The notes under the pieces are model-generated. The model had not been told where the DNA came from and did no database searches. It was given only the letters and a program-made list of their open reading frames with translations. Below are positions 53,116 to 61,813 of a stretch of DNA of 64,000 bases, in pieces (within the stretch, counting starts at the first letter, position 1; the number at the start of each line of letters is the position of its first letter). Origin of the DNA: Actinokineospora terrae. GTDB lineage: Bacteria; Actinomycetota; Actinomycetes; Mycobacteriales; Pseudonocardiaceae. Made by a program: the position numbers and the translations under genes. The stretch covers positions 106,654-170,653 of the forward strand of contig NZ_FOGI01000016.1 in NCBI RefSeq assembly GCF_900111175.1, written 5' to 3'.

Positions 53116-53586
53116 ATGGCCGAGCTGAAGAACCGCCTCAGGGCAGACCTCACCGCCGCGTTGAAGGGCCAGGAGAAGATCCGGCTCGGGACCCTGCGCA
53201 TGGCGTTGGCGGCGGTCACGAAAGAGGAGGTCGCGGGTACCGAGGCCCGCGAGTTGACCGACGACGAGGTCCTCAAGGTCCTCGCCCGCGAGGTCCGCAA
53301 GCGCAAGGAGGCCTCGGAGGCCTTCGCGGGCGCGGGCCGGGCCGAGCAGGCGCAGTTGGAGCTGGACGAGGCCGAGGTCCTCAACGAGTACCTGCCCAAG
53401 CAGCTCGACGACGCCGAGATCACCGCCCTGGTGGAGCAGGCCATCGCCGAGGTCGCCACCCAGCTGGGTGAGGCTCCCGGGCAGCGGCAGATGGGCCAGG
53501 TCATGAAGGCCGCCAGCGCCAAGGTCGCCGGTAGGGCTGACGCGGGCAGGGTCGCGGGGATCGTCAAGGCGAAGCTCGCGGGCTGA
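53116..53586 (+). CDS. GatB/YqeY domain-containing protein
   Basis: A 156-residue protein covering the YqeY family, homologous to the tRNA-binding tail of GatB. Conserved: LKNRLRADLTAALKGQEKIR, LGTLRMALAAVTKEEVAG, EVRKRKEASEAF and GQRQMGQVMKAASAKVAGRA. May act with tRNA or an amidotransferase, role not settled. ATG 53116. Confidence 0.93.
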   Translation: MAELKNRLRADLTAALKGQEKIRLGTLRMALAAVTKEEVAGTEARELTDDEVLKVLAREVRKRKEASEAFAGAGRAEQAQLELDEAEVLNEYLPKQLDDAEITALVEQAIAEVATQLGEAPGQRQMGQVMKAASAKVAGRADAGRVAGIVKAKLAG

Positions 53587-53733
53587 CACGCGCCGCGATG
53601 TCGTCTCCACTGTGGCGAGAGCGAGGGCCTGCCACCGGCCGCGATCCAGTTCGGACTGGCCAGACCACGGTCCACCGCGCCGGGAAAAGCGATCAGGGCA
53701 GGCGCCTGAGGTGCCTGCCCTGACCACGAACGA

Positions 53734-54642
53734 CTAGTTCCGGTTGTCCGGTGGCTGCAACGGCATCCCGTTGACCATGGTCGAGCTGTTGGCCTCGTGC
53801 CAGTCGAACGACTGGCCCTCCGCGGCCCCGAGCTCGCCGTGCCAGTCCGGCTGGGCCGGGTCGGTCTGCTCCCGGCGGGCCAGTTCCTCCTGCAGCTGCC
53901 GCAGCAGGCCGAGTTCCTGGTCGTTGAGGGAGTCGTCGACCGGCTCCTCGGTGACCCACGGCTCCGGCTTCTTCACGACCTTCGCCACGACCGCGGGCGG
54001 CGTCCGGGGCACCTGGACCTCGGTGGCGTAGCGCATCGCGGTGTGGTGGTAGTCGGTCGGCTCGGTGCCGTCGCGCAGCACCTCGACCGACGCGGTGAGC
54101 CCGGCGCGGCGCAGCGCGTGCTCGACCCGGTACGCGGTGGCGGCGGCCGACCCGGTGGGCCCGACGCCGATGAGGATCACCCGGTGCGGGACGGCCCCGG
54201 TGGCGGCACCGGCCGGGGTGAGCCGCCACACGGCCCACACGGCGCGGATGTCGGGCAGCGCGTCGAGCACCCGGTTGATGGCGTCGGACACCCCCTGCTC
54301 CGCGCCGATGCCGTCGACCTTGCCCGCGGCGAACCGGTGCCGGGTCATCATCTCCGGCTCGACCAGGCGCAGCCGCTCGACCACGGTCGGGTCGGCGTTG
54401 GCGGCGGCGAACAGCGACAGCAGCTCGTCGCGCTCGCCCTTGCCGACCCCGACCGGACCGGCGACCAGGCAGCCCGCGATCAGCTCGAGGGCGCGGTCGA
54501 CCTCGGCGGAGGCCAGCAGCTCCCTGGCGTCGGCGAGCGCGTCGTCGTCGAGCCTGCCCGCGAAGACGAGCAGGAGGTCGTGCACCCGGATCGGCAGGGC
54601 CACCCCCGCCCACGAACCCTTGCCTGGCGAGACCTGCGTCAC
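53734..54642 (-). CDS. Unknown protein (302 aa), related to the adjacent 196-aa protein
   Basis: No family recognised. N-terminus RVHDLLLVFAGRLDDDALAD, a middle region with AVPHRVILIGVGPTGSAAAT, then VEVLRDGTEPTDYHHTAMRY and an acidic C-terminal region (NDQELGLLRQLQEELARRE). The 196-residue protein encoded 28 bp upstream repeats the layout: HELLLRLAGRLSDRQLWRFR, SVARVVLVTTTGDAPRLTGE and VEVLPSGTELPGYHRAALAA. The two are probably tandem paralogues. No enzyme motif or membrane segment was seen. Confidence 0.65.
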   Translation of the reverse strand: MTQVSPGKGSWAGVALPIRVHDLLLVFAGRLDDDALADARELLASAEVDRALELIAGCLVAGPVGVGKGERDELLSLFAAANADPTVVERLRLVEPEMMTRHRFAAGKVDGIGAEQGVSDAINRVLDALPDIRAVWAVWRLTPAGAATGAVPHRVILIGVGPTGSAAATAYRVEHALRRAGLTASVEVLRDGTEPTDYHHTAMRYATEVQVPRTPPAVVAKVVKKPEPWVTEEPVDDSLNDQELGLLRQLQEELARREQTDPAQPDWHGELGAAEGQSFDWHEANSSTMVNGMPLQPPDNRN

Positions 54643-54670
54643 GTTCTGACCCCTCCCACTCGTGCAGCGC

Positions 54671-55261
54671 CTAGCTGGGAACCAGGTGGCCCTCGGCGAC
54701 CAGCGGTTCCGAGGCCGCCAAGGCGGCCCGGTGGTACCCGGGGAGCTCGGTGCCGCTGGGCAGCACCTCCACGGCGGGCTCGTAGGTGCCCAGGGCGCGC
54801 AGCACCCGCTGCAGCTCCCCGGTCAGCCTCGGCGCGTCCCCGGTCGTGGTGACCAGCACCACCCGCGCCACCGACCCGGCCGTGCGGCCCCGGCGCCAGC
54901 TCGACCGCGCCTCGACCACCTCGGGTCGACCGCGCAGCATCGCGCTGAGCACCACGGCCACCGAGTCACCCATGCTCACCCATTCGGGCGACTCTGCGGA
55001 GAAGGTGTAGTCGAGTTCGGCGATTTCGTCCACCCACGCGAGCGCGTTGAGCTTCTCGGCGTCCGCGCCGTTGCTCATCAGGGCGTTGACCGCGAGCCGG
55101 TACTCCTCGGGGGTGATCGCCACCCGCTCGCGCAGCAGGGTCAGCGGCAGCGCCCTGGCCACCGCGTCGACGGCGTCGGCGGCCAGCCAGTCGCGGAAGC
55201 GCCACAGCTGGCGGTCGCTGAGCCGCCCGGCGAGCCGCAGGAGCAGTTCGTGCGCGCTCAC
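54671..55261 (-). CDS. Unknown protein (196 aa), related to the adjacent 302-aa protein
   Basis: No family recognised. Opens MSAHELLLRLAGRLSDRQLW, a short helical region, then YTFSAESPEWVSMGDSVAVV, SVARVVLVTTTGDAPRLTGE and VEVLPSGTELPGYHRAALAA. These parallel the next gene downstream, which is longer and has an added acidic tail. Its GTG start overlaps the RidA stop by 4 bp, so it is translated with the RidA-DUF4177 genes. Cytoplasmic, no known catalytic residues. Confidence 0.65.
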   Translation of the reverse strand: MSAHELLLRLAGRLSDRQLWRFRDWLAADAVDAVARALPLTLLRERVAITPEEYRLAVNALMSNGADAEKLNALAWVDEIAELDYTFSAESPEWVSMGDSVAVVLSAMLRGRPEVVEARSSWRRGRTAGSVARVVLVTTTGDAPRLTGELQRVLRALGTYEPAVEVLPSGTELPGYHRAALAASEPLVAEGHLVPS

Positions 55262-55713
55262 GCGACCTCCACCACCAGCTCGACCTCCACGGGCACGCCG
55301 CGCGGCAGCTCGCTCACCCCGACCGCGGAGCGCACGTGGGCGCCCGCGTCACCGAAGACCTCGCCGAGGAAGTCGGACGCGCCGTTGAGCACCACGGGCT
55401 GGCCGGTGAAGCCCTCCGCGGAGGCGACGTAGCCGACGACCTTGACCACGCGCACCACGGCGTCCACGCCGACCAGGTCGTGCACGGCGGCGAGTGCGTT
55501 GAGGGCGGCGAGCTTGGCCAGCTGCTGGGCTTCCTCGGGGCTCACCTCGGCGCCGACCTTGCCGGTCGCGATCACCTCACCGTTGACGACCGGCAGCTGA
55601 CCGGCGGTGTAGACCAGCGACCCGGCCTTGATGGCGGGCACGTACGACCCGATGGGGGCCACCACCGGGGGGAGTTCGACGCCGAGCTCGGCCAGTCGCG
55701 CGCTCCAGGTCAT
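55258..55713 (-). CDS. RidA family protein
   Basis: A 151-residue YjgF/YER057c/UK114 protein. SYVPAIKAGSLVYTAGQLPV and KLAALNALAAVHDLVGVDAV are family segments, and ...RSAVGVSELPRGVPVEVELV contains the Arg and the catalytic-site Glu of enamine/imine deaminases. ATG 55713 shares one base with the stop of the DUF4177 gene upstream. The M. tuberculosis counterpart (Rv3678c) has the same place next to the Get3-like pair. Confidence 0.9.
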   Translation of the reverse strand: MTWSARLAELGVELPPVVAPIGSYVPAIKAGSLVYTAGQLPVVNGEVIATGKVGAEVSPEEAQQLAKLAALNALAAVHDLVGVDAVVRVVKVVGYVASAEGFTGQPVVLNGASDFLGEVFGDAGAHVRSAVGVSELPRGVPVEVELVVEVA

Positions 55714-55880
55714 CAGGCACCCCTCGGGCGCTTGAGGTAGGCGACCAGCTGCTCGCCGGTCGGGCCGGGCAGCACGGAGACCAGCTCCCAGCCGTCCTCG
55801 CCCCACTGGTCGAGGATCTGCTTGGTCGCGTGGATCAGCAGCGGGACGGTGGCGTACTCCCACTTGGTCAACTCAGCCAA
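55713..55880 (-). CDS. DUF4177 small protein (55 aa), TTG start
   Basis: TTG 55880 is preceded by GTGAGGAA with 5-nt spacing and gives MAELTKWEYATVPLLIHATK, then QILDQWGEDGWELVSVLPGP and ending in YLKRPRGA. KWEYATVP...WGEDGWELVSV is the hallmark of DUF4177, a small beta-hairpin/helix protein. Its TGA overlaps the RidA ATG by one base (TGATG), a coupled arrangement. Corresponds in position to the small gene beside Rv3678c in mycobacteria. Easily missed because of the TTG start and size. Confidence 0.8.
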   Translation of the reverse strand: MAELTKWEYATVPLLIHATKQILDQWGEDGWELVSVLPGPTGEQLVAYLKRPRGA

Positions 55881-56017
55881 CGCCGTTCCTCACCTCGTCG
55901 CGGACGACCCGGTCGAGCGACCAGATCGGGGCTCACCCTAGTCGGTGGCGGCCTTTGTGGAACCCCGCGTCGACCTGTGGAACCCACCGCCCCGGCGCCG
56001 GTCGGTACGGTTCGACC

Positions 56018-56266
56018 ATGGAGTCCTGGCGGATCATCGCCACCGCGCTGCTCGGGGGCGGCGGCCTGGTGCTGGTGCTGCTGACGATGGCCAAGGTGCG
56101 CGACCGCAGCGGGCGGTCGGGGACGGTCGCCATCTCCGGCGCGGTCGCCTTCACCGCGCTGGTGCTGCTGTGTGTGTTGACCGTCACCGTGCTCCCGGCC
56201 GGGGTCGCCTGGGGCGCGGTGATCGTGGTCGGCGTGGTCACCTCCGCGCTGCTGCTGGTGGGCTGA
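56018..56266 (+). CDS. Small membrane protein (82 aa), two transmembrane helices
   Basis: ATG 56018. Segments RIIATALLGGGGLVLVLLTM and VAFTALVLLCVLTVTVLPAG/VAWGAVIVVGVVTSALLLVG are strongly hydrophobic, with a basic stretch (KVRDRSGRSG) between. No family recognised. Same strand as, and 65 bp before, the Get3-like ATPase pair. Confidence 0.65.
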   Translation: MESWRIIATALLGGGGLVLVLLTMAKVRDRSGRSGTVAISGAVAFTALVLLCVLTVTVLPAGVAWGAVIVVGVVTSALLLVG

Positions 56267-56331
56267 GAAGCGGTGCTGATCACCCGGTACTCGGGGGGCG
56301 CTCGGGGCAACCGGGCATTTACGCTGAATCG

Positions 56332-57336
56332 GTGACCACCCCCGTAGTCGGCTGGACCGAGCAGATCGCGCGAGCCCGGCTGCACGTGGTGACCGGCAAG
56401 GGCGGCACGGGCAAGTCGACCGTGGCAGGCGCGCTGGCGCTGGCGCTGGCCACCGGCGGCAAGCGGGTGCTGCTGGTGGAGGTCGAGGGCAGGCAGGGCA
56501 TCGCCGCGCTGTTCGACACCCAGCCGCTGCCGTACTCCGAGGAGAAGGTCGCCTCCGCGCCGGGCGGCGGTGAGGTGCGGGCGCTGCACGTGGACGTCGA
56601 GGCGGCGCTGCTGGAGTACCTGTCGATGTTCTACAGCCTCGGCTTCGCGGGCCGCACGCTGCGCAAGATGGGCGCCATCGAATTCGCCACCACGCTCGCG
56701 CCCGGCCTGCGCGACGTGCTGCTCACCGGGAAGATCAAGGAGTGCGTGACGCGCACCGACGACAGCGGGCGGCACGTCTACGACGCGGTGGTGGTCGACG
56801 CCCCGCCGACCGGCCGGATCGTGAAGTTCCTCGACGTCACCAAGGCGATGGCCGACCTGGCCAAGGTCGGGCCGATCAAGGGCCAGAGCGACGGTGTCGT
56901 GCGGCTGCTGCACTCCGGTGACACCGCCGTGCACCTGGTGACCCTCCTGGAGGAGATGCCGGTGCGCGAGACCATCGAGGCGGTCGAGGAGCTCGACGGC
57001 GCCGATCTCCGCCCCGGCGCGATCTTGCTCAACCGGGTCCGTCCACCCCGCCTGCCCGCGCGGTCGGTTACCGCTGCCGCGGACGGCAGGGTTGACGCGT
57101 CGAGAGTGCGCGCTGGGTTGCAAGCGGCCGGGTTGGCGCTGTCCGAGGCGGACTTGGACGGGTTGGTCGAGGAGACCGTGGAGCACGCGATCCGCGTACA
57201 GGCAGAACAGCGAGCCCGTGAGCAGCTAGCCGAGATCGACCTGCCAGCGGTAGAGCTACCGGAGCAGGTGGACGGCATCGACGTGGGCACGCTCTACGAA
57301 CTGGCCGAGGTCTTGGTCGACCAGGGGGTCCGATGA
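56332..57336 (+). CDS. Get3/ArsA-family ATPase, first of a pair (BagA/Rv3679-like)
   Basis: A 334-residue ATPase. Deviant Walker A with its signature Lys: LHVVTGKGGTGKSTVAGALA; switch region VVVDAPPTGRIVKFLDVTK. This is the ArsA/Get3/MinD fold. In actinobacteria two such proteins are encoded together, and the mycobacterial pair (Rv3679-Rv3680, named BagA/BagB) forms a complex likened to eukaryotic Get3, possibly for tail-anchored or membrane proteins. Start GTG 56332. Overlaps the next gene by 4 bp. Confidence 0.88.
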   Translation: MTTPVVGWTEQIARARLHVVTGKGGTGKSTVAGALALALATGGKRVLLVEVEGRQGIAALFDTQPLPYSEEKVASAPGGGEVRALHVDVEAALLEYLSMFYSLGFAGRTLRKMGAIEFATTLAPGLRDVLLTGKIKECVTRTDDSGRHVYDAVVVDAPPTGRIVKFLDVTKAMADLAKVGPIKGQSDGVVRLLHSGDTAVHLVTLLEEMPVRETIEAVEELDGADLRPGAILLNRVRPPRLPARSVTAAADGRVDASRVRAGLQAAGLALSEADLDGLVEETVEHAIRVQAEQRAREQLAEIDLPAVELPEQVDGIDVGTLYELAEVLVDQGVR

Positions 57337-58454
57337 GCACCCTCGACGTCGACTCGCTCATCGACGACCCCGACACCCGCGTCATCGTCTGCTGCGGCTC
57401 CGGCGGTGTGGGTAAGACCACCACGGCCGCGTCCATCGCGGTCAGGGCTGCCGAGCGCGGTCGCGCGACCGTCGTGCTCACGATCGACCCGGCGCGGCGC
57501 CTCGCGCAGGCTCTGGGGCTAGCCGAGCTGGGCAACGTCCCGAGGTCGGTCAGCGTCGCGGGTTTCGAGCCCAAAGGGTCGCTCAGCGCGATGATGCTGG
57601 ACATGCGCCGCACGTTCGACGACATGGTGCTGGCGCACGCGGGGGAGAAGCGGGCCGAGGAGGTGCTGGCCAACCCGTTCTACCGGACCATCTCGTCGTC
57701 GTTCTCCGGCACCCAGGAGTACATGGCGATGGAGAAGCTCGGCCAGCTCGCCGCGGACGGCACCTGGGACCTGATCGTGGTCGACACCCCGCCCTCGCGC
57801 TCCGCGCTGGACTTCCTCGACGCGCCGCAGCGGCTCTCCACCGCGCTCGACGGCCGGATGATCAAGCTGCTGACCGCGCCTGCCCGGGCCAGCGGCTGGG
57901 GCATCCGCAAGGTGGTCAGCGCCGGGTTCGGCCTGTTCGCCAAGGCCGTGTCCACCATCGTCGGCGGTCAGCTGCTGGCCGACGCCTCGGCGTTCGTGCA
58001 GGCCTTCGACGGCATGTTCGGCGGCTTCCGCGAGCGGGCCCGCCGCACTTACGAGCTGCTGCGCTCGAGCGGGACCGCGTTCGTCGTGGTCGCCGCCCCC
58101 GAGCCGGACGCGCTGCGCGAGGCGAGCTACTTCGTCGAGCGGCTGGCCGACGAGGAGATGCCGCTGGCCGGGTTGGTGGTCAACCGCACCCACCCGGTGC
58201 TGGCGGAGCTGCCTGCGGCCAAGGCGCTGGGCGCGGCGGAGAACCTGGAGGCCGCCGGTGGCGCGCCGCTGGCCGCCGCCGTGCTGCGCCTGCACGCCGA
58301 CCGGGTCGCGCTCGCGCAGCGGGAACGCCGGTTGATCGCCCGCTTCACGAAAGCACATCCGGCGGTCGCTCTCGCGCACGTTCCCGCGTTGGCCGCCGAT
58401 GTGCACGACCTCGCCGGGCTGCGCGAGATCGGTGATCAACTAGCGGGTGCCTGA
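57333..58454 (+). CDS. Get3/ArsA-family ATPase, second of a pair (BagB/Rv3680-like)
   Basis: A 373-residue ATPase. Its P-loop VIVCCGSGGVGKTTTAASIA has Ser where the partner has the signature Lys (CGSGG against TGKGG), so the pair is asymmetric. VVLTIDPARRLAQALGL is the A-loop, and LIVVDTPPSRSALDFLD the switch. Long middle region with FSGTQEYMAMEKLGQLAADG. Complex partner of the preceding protein by analogy to the mycobacterial pair. ATG 57333 overlaps the previous stop. Confidence 0.88.
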   Translation: MSTLDVDSLIDDPDTRVIVCCGSGGVGKTTTAASIAVRAAERGRATVVLTIDPARRLAQALGLAELGNVPRSVSVAGFEPKGSLSAMMLDMRRTFDDMVLAHAGEKRAEEVLANPFYRTISSSFSGTQEYMAMEKLGQLAADGTWDLIVVDTPPSRSALDFLDAPQRLSTALDGRMIKLLTAPARASGWGIRKVVSAGFGLFAKAVSTIVGGQLLADASAFVQAFDGMFGGFRERARRTYELLRSSGTAFVVVAAPEPDALREASYFVERLADEEMPLAGLVVNRTHPVLAELPAAKALGAAENLEAAGGAPLAAAVLRLHADRVALAQRERRLIARFTKAHPAVALAHVPALAADVHDLAGLREIGDQLAGA

Positions 58455-58683
58455 CTCCGGACCGGATATGACCGCGATTCGCGGAATTGCCCCGGTGGGG
58501 CAACAACCCCCCGGTGGTCGCCCCACCGGAACTGTCCAGGATCTGTCCGGTGAATTGTTCGACGGCACCGCACAACGATCGCTTTGGCGAACGGTCGCGG
58601 GTAGGCCACCGGCCCGCGTCGGGTCGGCCCCTCGGCGGGCGGGACGGCTCCCCGCACCTGCCTGCGGCGGGCGCGGCGGTGGT

Positions 58684-58708
58684 CCGCGGTCGGCTCAGCC
58701 GACCGCGG
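58684..58708 (-). terminator. Hairpin at the whiB 3' end
   Basis: CCGCGGTCGGCT (58684-58695), one base, then its exact complement (58697-58708). It overlaps the last codons and stop of the whiB gene and could end its transcript or that of the converging ATPase pair. Confidence 0.55.
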
Positions 58709-59009
58709 CGTCCACGTCGTCGTAGGTGTGCCTGCGGCGGGCGTCGTCGAGCAGTTCCCGCCACGAGCCCACGTCTGGCCTGCGGCGGAGCAGCGCTCTG
58801 CGCTCCCGCTCGGTCATACCGCCCCACACGCCGAACTCGATCCGGTTGTCCAGCGCCTCGGAGAGGCACTCGGTGCGGACCGGGCACGCGATGCAGACCA
58901 TCTTGGCCTTGCGCTGCTCCGCACCCCGGACGAAGAGCCCGTCGGGGTCCTCGTCCCGGCACGTGGCCCGGACACGCCAGTCGGCCTGCGCTTGAGTTTC
59001 GAGATGCAT
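58695..59009 (-). CDS. WhiB-family iron-sulphur transcription factor (WhiB4-like)
   Basis: A 104-residue WhiB protein. The four cluster-binding Cys are Cys17 (VRATCRDEDPDGLF), Cys39 and Cys42 (MVCIACPV) and Cys48 (RTECLSEAL), followed by the G[VI]WGG turn (FGVWGGMTERERRALLRRRP) and a basic C-terminus. WhiB proteins hold a redox-sensitive 4Fe-4S cluster and act with sigma factors. Position between Get3-like genes and a ponA2-like gene matches WhiB4 (Rv3681c), a redox regulator. ATG 59009 follows GGGGGAT. Confidence 0.94.
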   Translation of the reverse strand: MHLETQAQADWRVRATCRDEDPDGLFVRGAEQRKAKMVCIACPVRTECLSEALDNRIEFGVWGGMTERERRALLRRRPDVGSWRELLDDARRRHTYDDVDAAVG

Positions 59010-59262
59010 ATCCCCCACCCCTGTCGTCGTCGCGACCCTGAAACCCGATACCCCCCGGTACCGGTGCCTTCCAGCTCCACCTGCGGGACCTGTTCGGCGC
59101 TGTCGTGAGACGTTGACGAACTTTACCGGGTCCCGGTTCCATCCAGTACGGCAATGGACGCAGGCGTTACAGAAAGTCAATACGCCAGGTGGTGTCGTCC
59201 GAACGGCACTTCGCGTGACGGTTTCACGGTGGTCCGACTGGGTCACGCGTACGCTGGTCCCC

Positions 59263-61758
59263 GTGCGTGTGGGAGACAGCCTGTTGAAACTGCTCGGTCT
59301 CTGCCTGCTCGCGGGGGTGTTGGTGGCCGGGATGATGTTCCCGGTCGTCGGTGCCCTCGGAGTGGCCTCGAACCGGGCCAGCGACACCATCGACAGCGTG
59401 TCGGCCGATCTGGTGTCCACGCCGCAGCCGCTGATCACCACGATCACCGACAGCGCGGGCGCCCCGATCGCCTCCCTGTACGACCAGTACCGCATCCCGG
59501 TCACCGCCGAGCAGATCTCGCCGACGATGAAGGCCGCGCTGATCTCGGTCGAGGACCGCCGCTTCTACGAGCACCACGGCGTCGACTGGAAGGGCACCAT
59601 CCGCGCCGCCATCTCCAACCAGGCGGGCAGCGACACCCAGGGCGCCTCCACGCTGACCCAGCAGTACGTCAAGAACTACCTGATCAACGTGGTCAACCGG
59701 GACAACAAGACCGAGCAGAGCAAGGCCCAGGAGCAGACCATCGCGCGCAAGCTGCGCGAGGCGCGGATCGCCATCCAGCTCGAGCAGAAGATGAGCAAGG
59801 AAGAGATCCTCACCGGCTACCTCAACGTGGTCGAGTTCGCCTACGAGGTCTACGGCATCGGCGCCGCGGCCAGCGCGTACTTCGGCACCACCCCCGACAA
59901 GCTGACCGTGGCCCAGGCGGCGCTGCTGGCAGGCGCGGTGAACAACCCGGTGCTCTACAACCCGTGGCGCAAGCCCGCCGAGACGCTGCAGCGGCGCAAC
60001 TTCGTGATCGACAAGATGGTCGAGAACCAGAAGCTGTCGCAGGACGCGGCCGAGGCGGCGAAGAAGGAGCCGCTGGGCATCCTGCCCAGCCCGAAGAAGC
60101 CCGCCGCGAACTGCGTCGGCGCCGGACCGCAGTACGGCTTCTACTGCCAGTACGTGTTCGAGTACCTGGCCAAGCTCGGGTTCACCGACGACCAGATCAA
60201 GACCGGCGGCTACACGATCAAAACCAGCTTCGACGCCCGCGCCACCCAGTTGGCCAAGGAGGCGGCCGAGGCCGAGGTGCCCAAGACCCAGCCGGGCATC
60301 GCCAACACGATGGCCATCGTCGCCCCCGGCAAGGAGCGCCACCAAGTGCTCGCGCTGGTCGCCAACCGCGACTACGGGCTCGACGCGGGCGCGGGCCAGA
60401 CCACCTACGGCCTGCCGAGCCGGATCGCCAACAAGTTCGGCGCGGGCTCCATCTTCAAGATCTTCACCGCCGCGGCCTACCTGGAGAAGGGCGGCGGCAT
60501 CAACAACATCGTGGACGTGCCGGGCACCTTCACCTCCAACGTCTTCACCGGCGGCGGTAAGACCTGCCCGCGCACCCCGGCGCCCAACGACGGCGACACC
60601 CGGTTGTACTGCCTGAAGAACGCGGGCAACTACAGCGACAAGATGCTGCTCACCGACGCGCTCGCGACCTCGCCGAACACCGCGTTCGTGCAGCTGGAGG
60701 AGCGCATCGGGATGGCCCCGGTCGTCGACATGGCCAGCAGGCTCGGCCTGCGCGAGACCATGGCGTCGAGCATGGGCGGCGTCGACCCGGACCCCAGCCG
60801 CACCGAGGCCGAGTACCGGCTCAGCCAGAGCGACTTCTTCAAGCCCAGCGGCAACAGCGCGGGCAAGGCGTCGTTCACCCTCGGCCCCGGCCCGGTCAGC
60901 ACCCTGGAACTGGCCAACGTCGGTGCCACCCTGGTCAGCGGCGGTGTCTGGTGCCCGCCGTCGCCGCTGCTGGAGGTGCTCGACCGCAACGGCAAGAAGG
61001 TCGACGTCAACGAGCAGCCCTGCGAGCAGGCCATCGCGGAGCCGTTGGCGAACACGCTGGTCACCGGCCTGTCCAAGGACGACACCCTGGCGGGCGGCAC
61101 GTCGCGCGCCGCGGCGCAGGCGGTCGGCTGGGACCGGCCGATGATGGGCAAGACCGGCACCACCCAGGAGCACAAGTCGGCCGGGTTCATCGGCGCCACC
61201 CCGCAGTACGCCGCGGCGGTGCTGACCTTCAACGACAGCCCCAAGCCGCAGGGCATCTGCGACTACGACCCGCCGCGGCTGTGCGGCACCGGCGGCAACA
61301 TCTACGGCGGCAAGGTGCCCGCGCGCACCTGGTTCTCGATGATGAAGAAGTACATGGAGGGCCAGCCGCGGGCCGAGCTGCCCCCGATCGACCCGCGCTA
61401 CGTCGACGGCGGCCCGGAGATCAAGGTGCCCGACGTGATCAACCTCAGCCAGGAGGAGGCGACCAGGGTCCTGCAGGAGGCGGGGTACAAGGTCGTCGTC
61501 AAGGACCGCAACGACGCGCGCAAGAAGGGCACCGTCGTCGGGCAGTCGCCCCGGGGTGCCGCGCTGGCGGGCGAGACGATCACGCTGCAGGTCAGCACCG
61601 GGTACGTGCCGCCGCCGCGCACGACCGACCCGACCATCCCGCCGCCGGGCGGCACGGATCCGACGATCCCCGGCGACAACGGCGGCGGGCAACCAGGTCG
61701 ACCAGGACCGGGCAGGCCGGGTGATCCGACGTTCACGATCATCCCGCCGGTGCCCTAG
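59263..61758 (+). CDS. Bifunctional penicillin-binding protein with PASTA domain (PonA2-like)
   Basis: Class A PBP, about 831 residues from GTG 59263. A transmembrane helix (LLKLLGLCLLAGVLVAGMMF) precedes the GT51 transglycosylase (SVEDRRFYEHHGVDWKGT; GASTLTQQYVKNYLI). The transpeptidase has GAGSIFKIF (Ser-x-x-Lys), SPNTAF (SxN) and MGKTGTTQEH (KTG). One PASTA domain (VPDVINLSQEEATRVLQEAG) and a Pro/Gly-rich tail follow. GTG 59263 aligns the N-terminus with mycobacterial PonA2; TTG 59113 in frame would add 50 residues. There is no ribosome-binding site before 59263 but TACGCT lies 7 bp upstream, suggesting a leaderless mRNA. Confidence 0.93.
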   Translation: MRVGDSLLKLLGLCLLAGVLVAGMMFPVVGALGVASNRASDTIDSVSADLVSTPQPLITTITDSAGAPIASLYDQYRIPVTAEQISPTMKAALISVEDRRFYEHHGVDWKGTIRAAISNQAGSDTQGASTLTQQYVKNYLINVVNRDNKTEQSKAQEQTIARKLREARIAIQLEQKMSKEEILTGYLNVVEFAYEVYGIGAAASAYFGTTPDKLTVAQAALLAGAVNNPVLYNPWRKPAETLQRRNFVIDKMVENQKLSQDAAEAAKKEPLGILPSPKKPAANCVGAGPQYGFYCQYVFEYLAKLGFTDDQIKTGGYTIKTSFDARATQLAKEAAEAEVPKTQPGIANTMAIVAPGKERHQVLALVANRDYGLDAGAGQTTYGLPSRIANKFGAGSIFKIFTAAAYLEKGGGINNIVDVPGTFTSNVFTGGGKTCPRTPAPNDGDTRLYCLKNAGNYSDKMLLTDALATSPNTAFVQLEERIGMAPVVDMASRLGLRETMASSMGGVDPDPSRTEAEYRLSQSDFFKPSGNSAGKASFTLGPGPVSTLELANVGATLVSGGVWCPPSPLLEVLDRNGKKVDVNEQPCEQAIAEPLANTLVTGLSKDDTLAGGTSRAAAQAVGWDRPMMGKTGTTQEHKSAGFIGATPQYAAAVLTFNDSPKPQGICDYDPPRLCGTGGNIYGGKVPARTWFSMMKKYMEGQPRAELPPIDPRYVDGGPEIKVPDVINLSQEEATRVLQEAGYKVVVKDRNDARKKGTVVGQSPRGAALAGETITLQVSTGYVPPPRTTDPTIPPPGGTDPTIPGDNGGGQPGRPGPGRPGDPTFTIIPPVP

Positions 61759-61771
61759 ACCGTGTGAACCC

Positions 61772-61807
61772 GGAGACCGCCCGGCCGCTGATGGCCCGGC
61801 GGTCTCC
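61772..61807. terminator. Terminator between PBP and metallo-hydrolase genes
   Basis: GGAGACCGCC (61772-61781) pairs with GGCGGTCTCC (61798-61807), with an inner GGCC/GGCC stem after one mismatch. It is in the 55-bp convergent gap and can serve both genes. Confidence 0.75.
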
Positions 61808-61813
61808 GTCGTT

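Noticed and set aside
59224..61692. 822-codon minus-strand frame opposite the penicillin-binding protein
   Set aside because: Shadow frame; the plus strand encodes complete transglycosylase, transpeptidase and PASTA motifs.
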